Source: an uncultured Granulosicoccaceae bacterium (GTDB lineage Bacteria; Pseudomonadota; Gammaproteobacteria; CALCKW01). From it: DNA of 5,519 bases. Where the stretch lies: the NCBI GenBank assembly GCA_937941555.1, contig CALDHJ010000459.1, positions 1-5,519 of the forward strand, read 5' to 3'. Position numbers and translations under genes: made by a program. Each line of letters starts with the position of its first letter. The first letter of the stretch is position 1. Shown here piece by piece: positions 1 to 5,519 of this stretch. Under the pieces are notes generated by a model. That model searched no databases. It was not told where the DNA came from and saw nothing but the letters and a program-made list of their open reading frames with translations.

Positions 1-1
1 A

Positions 2-325
2 TCCCAGGCCGGATACAACACCGTCTGCGATCTGCTCGCGACCCGCACGCCAGCCGTTCTGGTTCCGTTCTCCACAGACACCGAGACCGAGCAGGTTCAG
101 CGCGCCAACCGATTGGCCGAGCACACCCAGTTTGCCGTCGCCGGTATCAACCAGGCGACACCCGACGCGTTGGCACACGCGATCGATCACGTGCGAAGCG
201 CGACGCGCTGGCCGCAATTCAACCTTGACGGCGCCGCAAAAACTGCAAGCCTGCTACACGCCATGCTGTCGAGTGATACCGAGACGGCTCCGGTCTCAAC
301 AGACGGCAAGGACGCACTGCGGTGA
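2..325 (+). CDS. Glycosyltransferase (COG4671/MurG-like), C-terminal fragment
   Basis: Partial gene, cut by the left edge. The frame is open from base 2 and gives 107 residues before TGA at 323-325. The fragment begins SQAGYNTVCDLL, followed by a PAVLVPF strand and then TETEQVQRANRLAE. This is the nucleotide-sugar-binding end of MurG-like (GT28-type) glycosyltransferases: a Gly-Tyr-Asn-Thr loop, a 'VPF' strand, and an E-Q-x-x-R-A helix that contacts the donor sugar. The pattern most resembles the COG4671 'predicted glycosyltransferase' group; donor and acceptor cannot be told from this piece. The last 30 or so residues are a low-similarity tail. An internal TTG at 113 could begin a 70-aa frame, but the conserved motif lies upstream of it, so the gene certainly extends beyond the window. 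The stop overlaps the next gene's GTG by 4 bp, indicating one transcript. Family assignment is good; substrate unknown. Confidence 0.82.
   Translation, partial: SQAGYNTVCDLLATRTPAVLVPFSTDTETEQVQRANRLAEHTQFAVAGINQATPDALAHAIDHVRSATRWPQFNLDGAAKTASLLHAMLSSDTETAPVSTDGKDALR
308..312 (+). promoter_or_regulatory. Ribosome binding site for the GTG-started deacetylase gene
   Basis: AAGGA lies 9 bases before the GTG at 322, inside the end of the glycosyltransferase gene. It supports the rare GTG start, which is the only plausible start because the next in-frame methionine is residue 203, beyond nearly all conserved motifs. Confidence 0.55.
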
Positions 326-1047
326 ATCACTGGCAAGCGCTGAACCGTGCAATCGAGGCTCGCGGTCGCCCAGTCCACTTCTGGTGGCGCGACGACGATG
401 CGCACCGATACGACCCGCAACTCGGCTCCCTGTTGGCGTTGTCCGGGCGATACCACGCGCCGGTCACACTCGCGGTGGTGCCGCAGTGGCTGCAGCCGTC
501 GCTCGCCGACACACTCACGCCACATGCCGGTCGCGTGCAGTGTGCTGTACACGGTTTCGCACACGCCGACCACGCCGAGCGGCCGGTACGCAAGTGTGAA
601 TACCCGGAGACTCGACCCACTGCAGACATCACAGCCGAGCTGACACAGGGTATTGCGCTGCTGCGCGACGCCTTGCCAACTCACTGGCTGCCCGCGTTCG
701 TACCGCCCTGGAACCGCTTCGACCCGACACATTACCCCGCTCTGTCAGCTGCCGGATTCAAGGCCTTCTCAGCACGCTATAACAATGAGTTTGTGCCGGA
801 CCTGCAAAACTGGCCGATTCACATCGACATCATCAACTGGCGTGACAAAAGCTTCGCCGGCCTTGATCACTGTACCCGTTCACTGATCGACGCCATCGAG
901 ACAGCCGGCGAGCAACCGATCGGCATCATGACGCACCACCTCGACCACGACGCCGACTGCTGGGCCTATCTCGACCAGCTGCTGGGTTTCATCGCAGAAC
1001 ACGACCACAGCACACTGCTGCCGCTGACCACAACACGCGCCGCGTAA
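322..1047 (+). CDS. Polysaccharide deacetylase-family protein
   Basis: A 241-residue protein of the NodB-like carbohydrate esterase fold, probably a metal-dependent deacetylase (or deacetylase-like hydrolase) acting on a glycan. Motifs appear in family order: WWRDDDA at residues 21-27 (the Asp cluster holding the putative base and metal ligand), HGFAH at 77-81 (the H-x-x-x-H metal pair), PPWNRFD at 128-134 (the substrate-groove Arg/Pro motif) and MTHHLDHD at 203-210 (the C-terminal catalytic His). All expected catalytic positions are therefore present. There is no signal peptide or membrane segment, so it should act in the cytoplasm, unlike the exported chitin and peptidoglycan deacetylases. 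It starts with GTG overlapping the glycosyltransferase stop (GTGA) with AAGGA upstream, so the two are coupled and probably work on the same sugar or lipid-linked intermediate; this last point is inference. Family call firm, substrate unknown. Confidence 0.83.
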   Translation: MNHWQALNRAIEARGRPVHFWWRDDDAHRYDPQLGSLLALSGRYHAPVTLAVVPQWLQPSLADTLTPHAGRVQCAVHGFAHADHAERPVRKCEYPETRPTADITAELTQGIALLRDALPTHWLPAFVPPWNRFDPTHYPALSAAGFKAFSARYNNEFVPDLQNWPIHIDIINWRDKSFAGLDHCTRSLIDAIETAGEQPIGIMTHHLDHDADCWAYLDQLLGFIAEHDHSTLLPLTTTRAA

Positions 1048-1051
1048 CGCC

Positions 1052-1071
1052 GGAGTGTTAGCCCCCACTCC
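1052..1071 (+). terminator. Weak hairpin after the deacetylase gene
   Basis: Arms GGAGTG (1052-1057) and CACTCC (1066-1071) can form a 6-bp stem with an 8-base loop, starting 5 bases after the deacetylase stop. No run of T follows, so it is not a classical intrinsic terminator. It may only protect the 3' end or be chance in GC-rich DNA. The position, at the boundary between two functionally unrelated units, is the main reason to list it. Confidence 0.22.
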
Positions 1072-1094
1072 CCACTGGTGCCACGCGCTGTCTA

Positions 1095-1113
1095 CCGGTC
1101 ACAGCGTTACCGG
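1095..1113. promoter_or_regulatory. Imperfect 19-bp inverted repeat, candidate operator
   Basis: Arms CCGGTCAC (1095-1102) and GTTACCGG (1106-1113) are complementary except for one position and are separated by AGC. The size and symmetry are typical of a dimeric regulator's site, and it lies about 30 bp upstream of the -10-like element of ureD. A further half-site-like CGGTAA lies at 1142-1147. It could also form a short RNA stem, but no T-run follows, so a terminator is unlikely. No regulator is encoded in the window, so its identity is unknown. Confidence 0.33.
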
Positions 1114-1121
1114 GCAGGTGG

Positions 1122-1150
1122 CGTCACGAGCCGCGCCATTACGGTAAGAT
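1122..1150 (+). promoter_or_regulatory. Possible sigma70-type promoter for the urease operon
   Basis: TAAGAT at 1145-1150 matches the -10 consensus at 4 of 6 positions. At 17-bp spacing the -35 position is CGTCAC (1122-1127), a poor match, so if used this promoter would need an activator or be weak. The call rests mainly on its position in the gap before ureD. Confidence 0.2.
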
Positions 1151-1177
1151 CGTGCCTTCACGCCATCGGCCACGATC
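1148..1177 (+). repeat. Inverted repeat spanning the alternative ureD GTG start
   Basis: GATCGTG (1148-1154) and CACGATC (1171-1177) are a perfect 7-bp inverted repeat with a 16-base loop. In RNA it would bury the GTG at 1152 and end 7 bases before the ATG at 1185. A smaller competing stem, CGTG (1151-1154) with CACG (1159-1162), uses the same left arm. This favours ATG 1185 as the ureD start and could affect ureD translation, but it may be chance. Confidence 0.3.
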
Positions 1178-1184
1178 ACACCCC

Positions 1185-2060
1185 ATGCTCGAACACCCGC
1201 TCGAACTGCCACTTCTCGAACCACCGGCAGCTCACGGGCAAGCCGACACTCCGACACACACGCGATCCTGGCGCGCCGCGCTTGCACTCGATTTTCAAGA
1301 GAGCCGCGGTCGCACTGTACTGCGCCACCGGCACACCGGCCCCTTGCGCGTGCAGCGGCCCCTCTACCCGGAGGGCAAGCAATGCCAGGTGCACCTGCTA
1401 CATCCGCCCGCGGGCATTGTTGGTGGCGACCACCTGTCGATTGCCGCGCACGTGCACACCGGCGCCAGCGCGCAAGTGCTGACCCCCGGCGCGACACTGG
1501 TCTACCGCAGCACCGGGGACGTCGCCCGGGTCTCACTCGACTGCACGGTGGAGTCCGACGCGTGTCTTGAATACCTGCCGCATGAAACCATCCATTTCAA
1601 CGGCGCCGCGTCGCGCGGCAACACGCGCATTGCGCTGGCCGCGAATTCCCGGCTGGTCTTCCGAGAGACCCACTGTTTCGGGCGCCCGCAAGCCGGTGAA
1701 GAATTCCTGTCAGGTGAGGCGCGGTGGCGCACAGCGGTTTACCGCGACGGCGCACCAAGTTGGATCGAGCACACGGTGATCGGCGCACCAAATTGGCTCA
1801 ACACCACCGCCGGCATGCGCGGACATGCCTACTCCGGCACCCTCATCGCAACCCCTGTCAGCACCGACGGCTGCGCGGCACTGCGCAACACGGTCACCGA
1901 TCCCCACACCGTGCTGACCTCGGTCGAAGGCTTGCTCATTGCCCGATACCTCGGCGACGATGGGCAGGCGTGGCGCCGCACATCCGAGCAGCTGTGGCGC
2001 GCCCTTCGGCCCGCGGTCATCGGCGCGACAGCACAGGCTCCCCGCATCTGGGCAACTTGA
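1185..2060 (+). CDS. ureD: Urease accessory protein UreD
   Basis: UreD (called UreH in Helicobacter) is the scaffold that binds apo-urease and, with UreF and UreG, channels nickel to the active site in the cytoplasm. From ATG 1185 it is 291 residues, within the family's usual 260-300. Hallmarks are GPLRVQRPLYPEG near the N-terminus, HPPAGIVGGDHL, the strand LEYLPHETIHFNG, FGRPQAGE, and the closing RALRPAVIGATAQAPRIWAT, which matches the usual UreD end (R-P-x-x-x-G-x-x-x-x-x-P-R-I-W-x-T). An in-frame GTG at 1152 would add 11 residues. ATG is preferred because the extra residues precede any conserved part and GTG sits in a potential hairpin; neither start has a good Shine-Dalgarno sequence. It is the first gene of the operon, 9 bp ahead of ureAB. 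Confidence 0.95.
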   Translation: MLEHPLELPLLEPPAAHGQADTPTHTRSWRAALALDFQESRGRTVLRHRHTGPLRVQRPLYPEGKQCQVHLLHPPAGIVGGDHLSIAAHVHTGASAQVLTPGATLVYRSTGDVARVSLDCTVESDACLEYLPHETIHFNGAASRGNTRIALAANSRLVFRETHCFGRPQAGEEFLSGEARWRTAVYRDGAPSWIEHTVIGAPNWLNTTAGMRGHAYSGTLIATPVSTDGCAALRNTVTDPHTVLTSVEGLLIARYLGDDGQAWRRTSEQLWRALRPAVIGATAQAPRIWAT

Positions 2061-2069
2061 GAATCGAAC

Positions 2070-2717
2070 ATGGAACTGACCCCCCGGGAAAAGGACAAAC
2101 TGCTCCTCTTCAGCGCGGCACTGCTCGCCGAACGGCGACTCGCGCGCGGCTGCCAACTCAACTACCCCGAAGCGGTGGCCTACCTCAGCCTCGCCATCAT
2201 CGAGGGCGCGCGTGACGGCGCCAGCGTGGCCGATCTCATGTCGCGAGGCCGCGACCTGTTGTCGCCTGATCAGGTCATGGACGGGGTCGTCGCCCTGCTC
2301 GACGAAGTGCAGGTCGAAGCGACCTTCCCGGACGGCACCAAGCTCGTCACCGTGCACCAACCCGTGGGGCCACCACCGGTTGACGACATCGCCCCCGGCG
2401 CGATCGAGTGTGCCGAGGGCACCATCACGCTGAACGCCGGCCGCGAGACCCGCGAACTGACCGTCGCCAACAGCGGCGACCGACCCATTCAGGTCGGCTC
2501 GCATTACCACTTTTTCGAGACCAATTCAGCGCTCGAATTCGACCGCGCGGCCGCCCGCGGGTGGCGCCTCGATATTCCTGCCGGCACCGCCGTTCGCTTC
2601 GAACCGGGGCAATCTCGCGACGTCACGCTCGTGCCCTATGGTGGTGCACGGCAGGTCTACGGATTTCGCGGTGAAGTCCAGGGCGCACTCGACACAGGGG
2701 ATTCCGACCATGGCTGA
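2070..2717 (+). CDS. ureAB: Urease gamma-beta fusion subunit (UreA-UreB)
   Basis: One 215-residue protein joins the two small structural subunits of urease that are separate in most proteobacteria. Residues 1-99 are gamma: start [24 protein letters not shown] at 31-40, EGARDG at 45-50, and [15 protein letters not shown] at 85-99, where a separate UreA would end. Residues 100-107 (GPPPVDDI) are a short Pro-rich linker. Residues 108-208 are beta: APGAI replacing the usual Met-Ile-Pro-Gly start, [27 protein letters not shown] at 134-150, GTAVRFEPG, and VYGFRGEV at 196-203. No internal start codon or frameshift sits at the junction, so the fusion looks genuine. It lacks the roughly 25-residue C-terminal extension of the Helicobacter fused subunit. 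A weak TGAGA precedes the ATG, and the gene ends inside ureC (8-bp overlap). Confidence 0.96.
   Translation: MELTPREKDKLLLFSAALLAERRLARGCQLNYPEAVAYLSLAIIEGARDGASVADLMSRGRDLLSPDQVMDGVVALLDEVQVEATFPDGTKLVTVHQPVGPPPVDDIAPGAIECAEGTITLNAGRETRELTVANSGDRPIQVGSHYHFFETNSALEFDRAAARGWRLDIPAGTAVRFEPGQSRDVTLVPYGGARQVYGFRGEVQGALDTGDSDHG
2696..2700 (+). promoter_or_regulatory. Ribosome binding site deciding the ureC start
   Basis: AGGGG lies 9 bases before ATG 2710, within the end of ureAB. The frame stays open upstream to a GTG near 2638 that would add 24 residues, but the family start [16 protein letters not shown] begins at 2710, and this site supports it. Confidence 0.6.
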
Positions 2718-4407
2718 ACTCGACCGACGCGCCTACGCGCAACTCTACGGACCCACCGTCGGCGACCGTGTGCGCCTGGGCGACACCGCGCTGTGGATCT
2801 CCCCCGAGGTCGATCACACCGTCTACGGCGACGAGATCACCTTTGGCGGCGGCAAGGTCATCCGCGATGGCATGGGCCAGTGTCAGGGCGGGCCGGACGT
2901 CGTCGACACGGTGATCACCAATGCGCTGATTCTCGACCACACCGGCGTGGTCAAAGCCGATGTCGGACTCAAGGACGGGCGGATTCACGCCATCGGCAAG
3001 GGCGGCAATCCCGACACCCAGAACGGCGTGACCATCCCGGTCGGCCCGGGCACCGAGGTCATCGCAGGCGAGGGCATGATCCTCACCGCCGGTGGCGTCG
3101 ACGCCCACATCCACATGATCTGCCCGCAACAGATCGACGAAGCACTGTGCTCGGGCGTCACCACCATGCTCGGCGGCGGCACCGGCCCGGCCACCGGCAC
3201 CAATGCCACCACTGCAACACCCGGCGCCTTTCACATCGCCACCATGTTGCGCGCCGCCGACGCCTTCCCGATGAACATCGGACTGCTCGGCAAGGGCAAT
3301 GCAAGCCTGCCGGGCGCGTTGGAATCGCAGATTCGTGCCGGCGCCATGGGCCTCAAGCTGCACGAGGACTGGGGCACCACACCGGCGGCGATCGACAACT
3401 GCCTCAACGTAGCAGAGGCCTTCGACATTCAGGTCGCGATCCACACCGACACCCTGAACGAGTCGGGGTTCGTTGAAGACACCCTCGCGGCGATGAAAGA
3501 CCGCACCATCCACACCTACCACACAGAGGGCGCCGGCGGCGGCCACGCACCGGACATCATCCGTGCCTGCGGCCAGGCCAACGTGCTGCCCTCCTCTACC
3601 AACCCGACCCGGCCCTACACCGTCAACACCGTCGACGAACACCTCGACATGCTGATGGTCTGCCACCACCTCAAGGCGAGTATTCCCGAAGACATCGCCT
3701 TCGCCGAATCGCGCATTCGGCGCGAGACGATTGCAGCCGAAGACATCCTGCAGGATATGGGCGCCTTCTCGATGATCGCCTCCGACTCCCAGGCCATGGG
3801 CCGTGTCGGCGAGGTCATCAGCCGCACCTGGCAAACCGCTCACAAAATGCGCGAGCAGCGCGGCGCGCTCGAGGGCGATGACGCCCGCGTCGACAACCTG
3901 CGCGCCAGACGCTACATCGCGAAATACACGATCAACCCTGCCATCACCCACGGCATCGCCGATCAGGTCGGGTCGCTCGAAGTCGGCAAGCTCGCCGACC
4001 TCGTGTTGTGGAAGCCGGCCTTTTTCGGCACCAAGCCCAGCCTCGTGCTCAAGGGCGGCGCCATCGCAGCCGCCCCCATGGGCGACCCCAATGCCTCCAT
4101 CCCGACGCCGCAACCGGTGCACTACCGCCCGATGTTCGCCGCCTTCGGCAACAACGCCGGCCTCTCGATGAGCTTTGTCAGCCAGGCCGCCGTCGCCGAT
4201 GGCGTCGGCGAGCGGCTGGACCTCAAGGCGACATTGCACGCGGTGAACAACTGCCGCACCGTGCGCAAGGCGGACATGCTGCTCAACGACTACCAACCCG
4301 ATATCAGTGTTGACCCGCAAACCTATGCCGTGCACGCGGACGGGGTGTTGTTGACCTGTGAACCGGCAACCGAACTGCCGCTGGCGCAAAAGTACTACCT
4401 CTTCTGA
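2710..4407 (+). CDS. ureC: Urease alpha (catalytic) subunit UreC
   Basis: UreC is the catalytic subunit of urease (EC 3.5.1.5), an amidohydrolase-fold dinickel enzyme splitting urea into ammonia and carbamate. At 565 residues it is of normal length (about 566-572). By comparison with Klebsiella urease, every key residue is one position lower: nickel ligands His133 and His135 (VDAHIHM), carbamylated Lys216 (MGLKLHED), His245 ([10 protein letters not shown]), His271 ([10 protein letters not shown]) and Asp359 (ASDSQAMGR). The mobile flap with Cys318 and catalytic His319 lies in MVCHHLK, and substrate-binding His218 is present. [17 protein letters not shown] at 152-168 and [11 protein letters not shown] at 405-415 are also typical, and it ends in KYYLF. 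Its start overlaps ureAB by 8 bp and its stop is 2 bp from ureE, so the genes are translationally coupled. Nothing suggests decay or loss of activity. Confidence 0.99.
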   Translation: MAELDRRAYAQLYGPTVGDRVRLGDTALWISPEVDHTVYGDEITFGGGKVIRDGMGQCQGGPDVVDTVITNALILDHTGVVKADVGLKDGRIHAIGKGGNPDTQNGVTIPVGPGTEVIAGEGMILTAGGVDAHIHMICPQQIDEALCSGVTTMLGGGTGPATGTNATTATPGAFHIATMLRAADAFPMNIGLLGKGNASLPGALESQIRAGAMGLKLHEDWGTTPAAIDNCLNVAEAFDIQVAIHTDTLNESGFVEDTLAAMKDRTIHTYHTEGAGGGHAPDIIRACGQANVLPSSTNPTRPYTVNTVDEHLDMLMVCHHLKASIPEDIAFAESRIRRETIAAEDILQDMGAFSMIASDSQAMGRVGEVISRTWQTAHKMREQRGALEGDDARVDNLRARRYIAKYTINPAITHGIADQVGSLEVGKLADLVLWKPAFFGTKPSLVLKGGAIAAAPMGDPNASIPTPQPVHYRPMFAAFGNNAGLSMSFVSQAAVADGVGERLDLKATLHAVNNCRTVRKADMLLNDYQPDISVDPQTYAVHADGVLLTCEPATELPLAQKYYLF

Positions 4408-4409
4408 GC

Positions 4410-4859
4410 ATGATCACACTCACGCAACGCCTCGAAGACGCGGCAGACACGCCGGACAACCTGCCGACCTTGACCCTCACCTGCCAGCAGCGGACCCACT
4501 CGCGGCTGCGCGCCCAGCTCGACGACGGGCGCGACGTCGGGGTGATGCTGCCACGCGGCACGAGCCTCTCCGCGGGCGACTTGCTCGCGGCAGACGACGG
4601 CCAGTGCGTGCGGGTCGTCGCCGCCGCTGAGAGTTTGTCGGTGTCGACCTGCGGCGATCCGCTGCTGTTTGCGCGCGCGTGCTACCACCTCGGCAACCGC
4701 CACGTGCCGCTGCAGATCAGCGACCACACACTCGCCTACAGCACCGATCACGTTCTCGACGAGATGCTGCAGGGGCTCGGCTTGTCCGTCACCCACACGC
4801 AGGCCGCATTCGAACCCGAACCCGGTGCCTACGGCGGTGGCCATCACCATGCCCACTGA
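4410..4859 (+). CDS. ureE: Urease nickel metallochaperone UreE
   Basis: UreE binds Ni(II) as a dimer and hands it to UreG and the urease activation complex in the cytoplasm. The protein has 149 residues, normal for the family. The N-terminal half (about 1-72) is the peptide-binding beta domain, with DDGRDVGVMLPRGTSLSAGD at 38-57. The C-terminal half is the ferredoxin-like metal domain with ACYHLGNRHVPLQI at 90-103, where His98 in the GNRH motif is the conserved interfacial nickel ligand. The tail GGGHHHAH (142-149) is a short version of the His-rich nickel-binding tail. Four cysteines (25, 66, 81, 91) are present, Cys91 close to the metal motif, which seems many for this family. It starts 2 bp after ureC with no clear ribosome binding site, so coupled translation is likely, and its end overlaps ureF by 11 bp. 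Confidence 0.96.
   Translation: MITLTQRLEDAADTPDNLPTLTLTCQQRTHSRLRAQLDDGRDVGVMLPRGTSLSAGDLLAADDGQCVRVVAAAESLSVSTCGDPLLFARACYHLGNRHVPLQISDHTLAYSTDHVLDEMLQGLGLSVTHTQAAFEPEPGAYGGGHHHAH
4836..4840 (+). promoter_or_regulatory. Possible ribosome binding site for ureF
   Basis: GGTGG lies 8 bases before ATG 4849, in the Gly codons just ahead of the UreE His tail. It is a modest match, but it supports a ureF start inside ureE; coupling to ureE termination probably matters as much. Confidence 0.4.
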
Positions 4860-5519
4860 ACCCGAGATCGCACCCTGGATCGGGCCGCTGTTGCAATTTT
4901 CCAGCGCCAACCTGCCGGTTGGTGCCTACAGCTACTCACAAGGCCTCGAGTGGGCAATCGAATCCGGCTGGGTACACGACGTCGACACGCTAAAAGCCTG
5001 GTGTCGCGACTGGATCGACGGCCCGATGGCGCAGCAGGACCTGCCGTTGCTCGCGCGCCTGCACAGCGCCTTTGAGTGTGGCGACAGCGAGGCCCTGACG
5101 CACTGGTCCGCCTGGGCGCTCGCGAGCCGCGAAACCCACGAGCTGCGCGAGGAAGAGCGGGCGCGGGCACGAGCGGTGGTGATGCTGCTCGATCAACTGC
5201 TCCCCGACCTCACGATAAGCCACCGCGACCCGCTGTTGAAATCCCCACTCACCGGGCTCGCCTCCGCGGCGGTACACCTGGGCATCCCGAGCGGCGGTGC
5301 CCAGGCGGCACACGCCTGGGGCTGGCTCGAGAACACGGTGCTCGTCGGGGTCAAGCACATTCCGCTCGGGCAATCGGACGGTCAACGCAGCATGATGCAA
5401 CTGTGGCCCGCGCTGCACGAGGCGATCACGCGCAGCAGCCACTTTGACGACGACGACATCGGCTTCTCGCTCCCCGGCGCCAGCTTTGCAAGCGCCGCAC
5501 ACGAAACCCAGTACACCCG
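4849..5519 (+). CDS. ureF: Urease accessory protein UreF (3' end cut by window)
   Basis: UreF is an all-helical accessory protein that bridges UreD and the GTPase UreG in the urease activation complex and helps gate nickel delivery. The frame is open from ATG 4849 to the right edge, giving 223 complete codons. Family signatures are LLQFSSANLPVGAYSYSQGLEWA near residues 14-36 (start L-P-V-G-A-Y-S-Y), ASRETHELREEERARARA around 91-108, AWGWLENTVLVGVKHIPLGQ around 155-174, and FASAAHETQYT at the very end. UreF proteins typically close with H-E-x-Q-Y-[ST]-R-L-F-R-S, so only about four to six codons should be missing. The start is nested in the ureE 3' end (11-bp overlap). The next gene expected beyond the edge is ureG. 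Function is confident; the true end cannot be seen. Confidence 0.95.
   Translation, partial: MPTEPEIAPWIGPLLQFSSANLPVGAYSYSQGLEWAIESGWVHDVDTLKAWCRDWIDGPMAQQDLPLLARLHSAFECGDSEALTHWSAWALASRETHELREEERARARAVVMLLDQLLPDLTISHRDPLLKSPLTGLASAAVHLGIPSGGAQAAHAWGWLENTVLVGVKHIPLGQSDGQRSMMQLWPALHEAITRSSHFDDDDIGFSLPGASFASAAHETQYT

Larger units (their letters stand above)
1048..1184. other. Intergenic region between deacetylase and ureD
   Basis: This 137-base stretch is the only sizeable gap between genes in the window and is where a urease promoter would be expected. It holds the weak hairpin at 1052-1071, the inverted repeat at 1095-1113, the -10-like TAAGAT at 1145-1150 and the inverted repeat at 1148-1177. 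I see no open frame in it with coding character, no tRNA and no known riboswitch. Confidence 0.6.

Noticed and set aside
291..322. Similarity between the glycosyltransferase tail (PVSTDGKDALR) and a UreD segment (PVSTDGCAALR, around 1852-1884)
   Set aside because: Considered as a duplicated segment, but the DNA differs at many positions across the 33 bases and the similarity stops on both sides, so chance is the simpler explanation.
1152..1184. GTG 1152 as the ureD start
   Set aside because: It would add 11 residues ahead of the conserved region, its start would be buried in a hairpin, and ATG 1185 gives a normal family length. Not excluded, only less likely.
1078..1482. A 134-codon + strand frame running from the intergenic gap into ureD
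   Set aside because: Its translation is rich in Arg, Cys and Thr without domain character, and it overlaps ureD in another frame. No start signal supports it.
1710..2510. A 266-codon - strand frame across the ureD/ureAB junction
   Set aside because: It overlaps two confidently identified genes and has no recognisable motif; a shadow frame.
2638..2709. A 24-residue N-terminal extension of UreC from an upstream GTG
   Set aside because: It lies wholly within ureAB, has no family counterpart, and ATG 2710 with AGGGG upstream gives the standard UreC start.
2623..4389. A 588-codon open frame on the - strand opposite ureC
   Set aside because: It mirrors ureC in the complementary codon phase. Long antisense open frames are routine in GC-rich genes with strong third-position bias. 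Its translation shows no recognisable domain, while the + strand frame is an unmistakable UreC.
1..5519. CRISPR array, insertion sequence, tRNA/rRNA, attachment site or phage genes
   Set aside because: No direct-repeat array, transposase-like frame, terminal inverted repeats or structural RNA pattern was seen; the window is accounted for by the listed genes and one short intergenic gap.

Overview
The window carries most of a urease operon on the + strand, in the order ureD, a fused ureA/ureB (gamma-beta), ureC, ureE, ureF. It is preceded by the end of an unrelated two-gene unit: the 3' end of a glycosyltransferase gene and a polysaccharide-deacetylase-like gene. All genes read rightward. The DNA is GC-rich, with strong G/C third positions and many long antisense shadow frames. 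The order ureD-AB-C-E-F, the His-rich UreE tail and the look of UreD and UreF fit a proteobacterium, most likely gammaproteobacterial. That is judged from remembered family sequences, not from a search.

Layout. Bases 2-325 are the C-terminal 107 codons of a COG4671/MurG-like glycosyltransferase. Its stop overlaps by 4 bp the GTG start of a 241-aa polysaccharide-deacetylase-family protein (322-1047), so the two are translationally coupled. Bases 1048-1184 are the only real intergenic space. They hold a weak hairpin just after the deacetylase stop, a near-perfect 19-bp inverted repeat, a poor sigma70-like -10 and a second inverted repeat at the ureD start. From 1185 onward the urease genes are packed tightly: a 9-bp gap, an 8-bp overlap, a 2-bp gap and an 11-bp overlap.

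How it works together. UreAB and UreC form the cytoplasmic nickel enzyme that hydrolyses urea to ammonia and carbamate. UreD and UreF, with UreG (expected just beyond the right edge), form the activation complex, and UreE delivers nickel. All UreC metal ligands and catalytic residues are present, so the enzyme should be active. ureF runs off the right edge probably only a few codons before its stop. No urea transporter, nickel transporter or regulator gene lies in the window.

I found no clearly new biological system. The points most worth a second look are the gamma-beta subunit fusion lacking the Helicobacter-type C-terminal extension, the inverted repeats and CGGTMA half-sites upstream of ureD, the ureF start nested in the codons of the UreE His tail, and the coupled glycosyltransferase/deacetylase pair.
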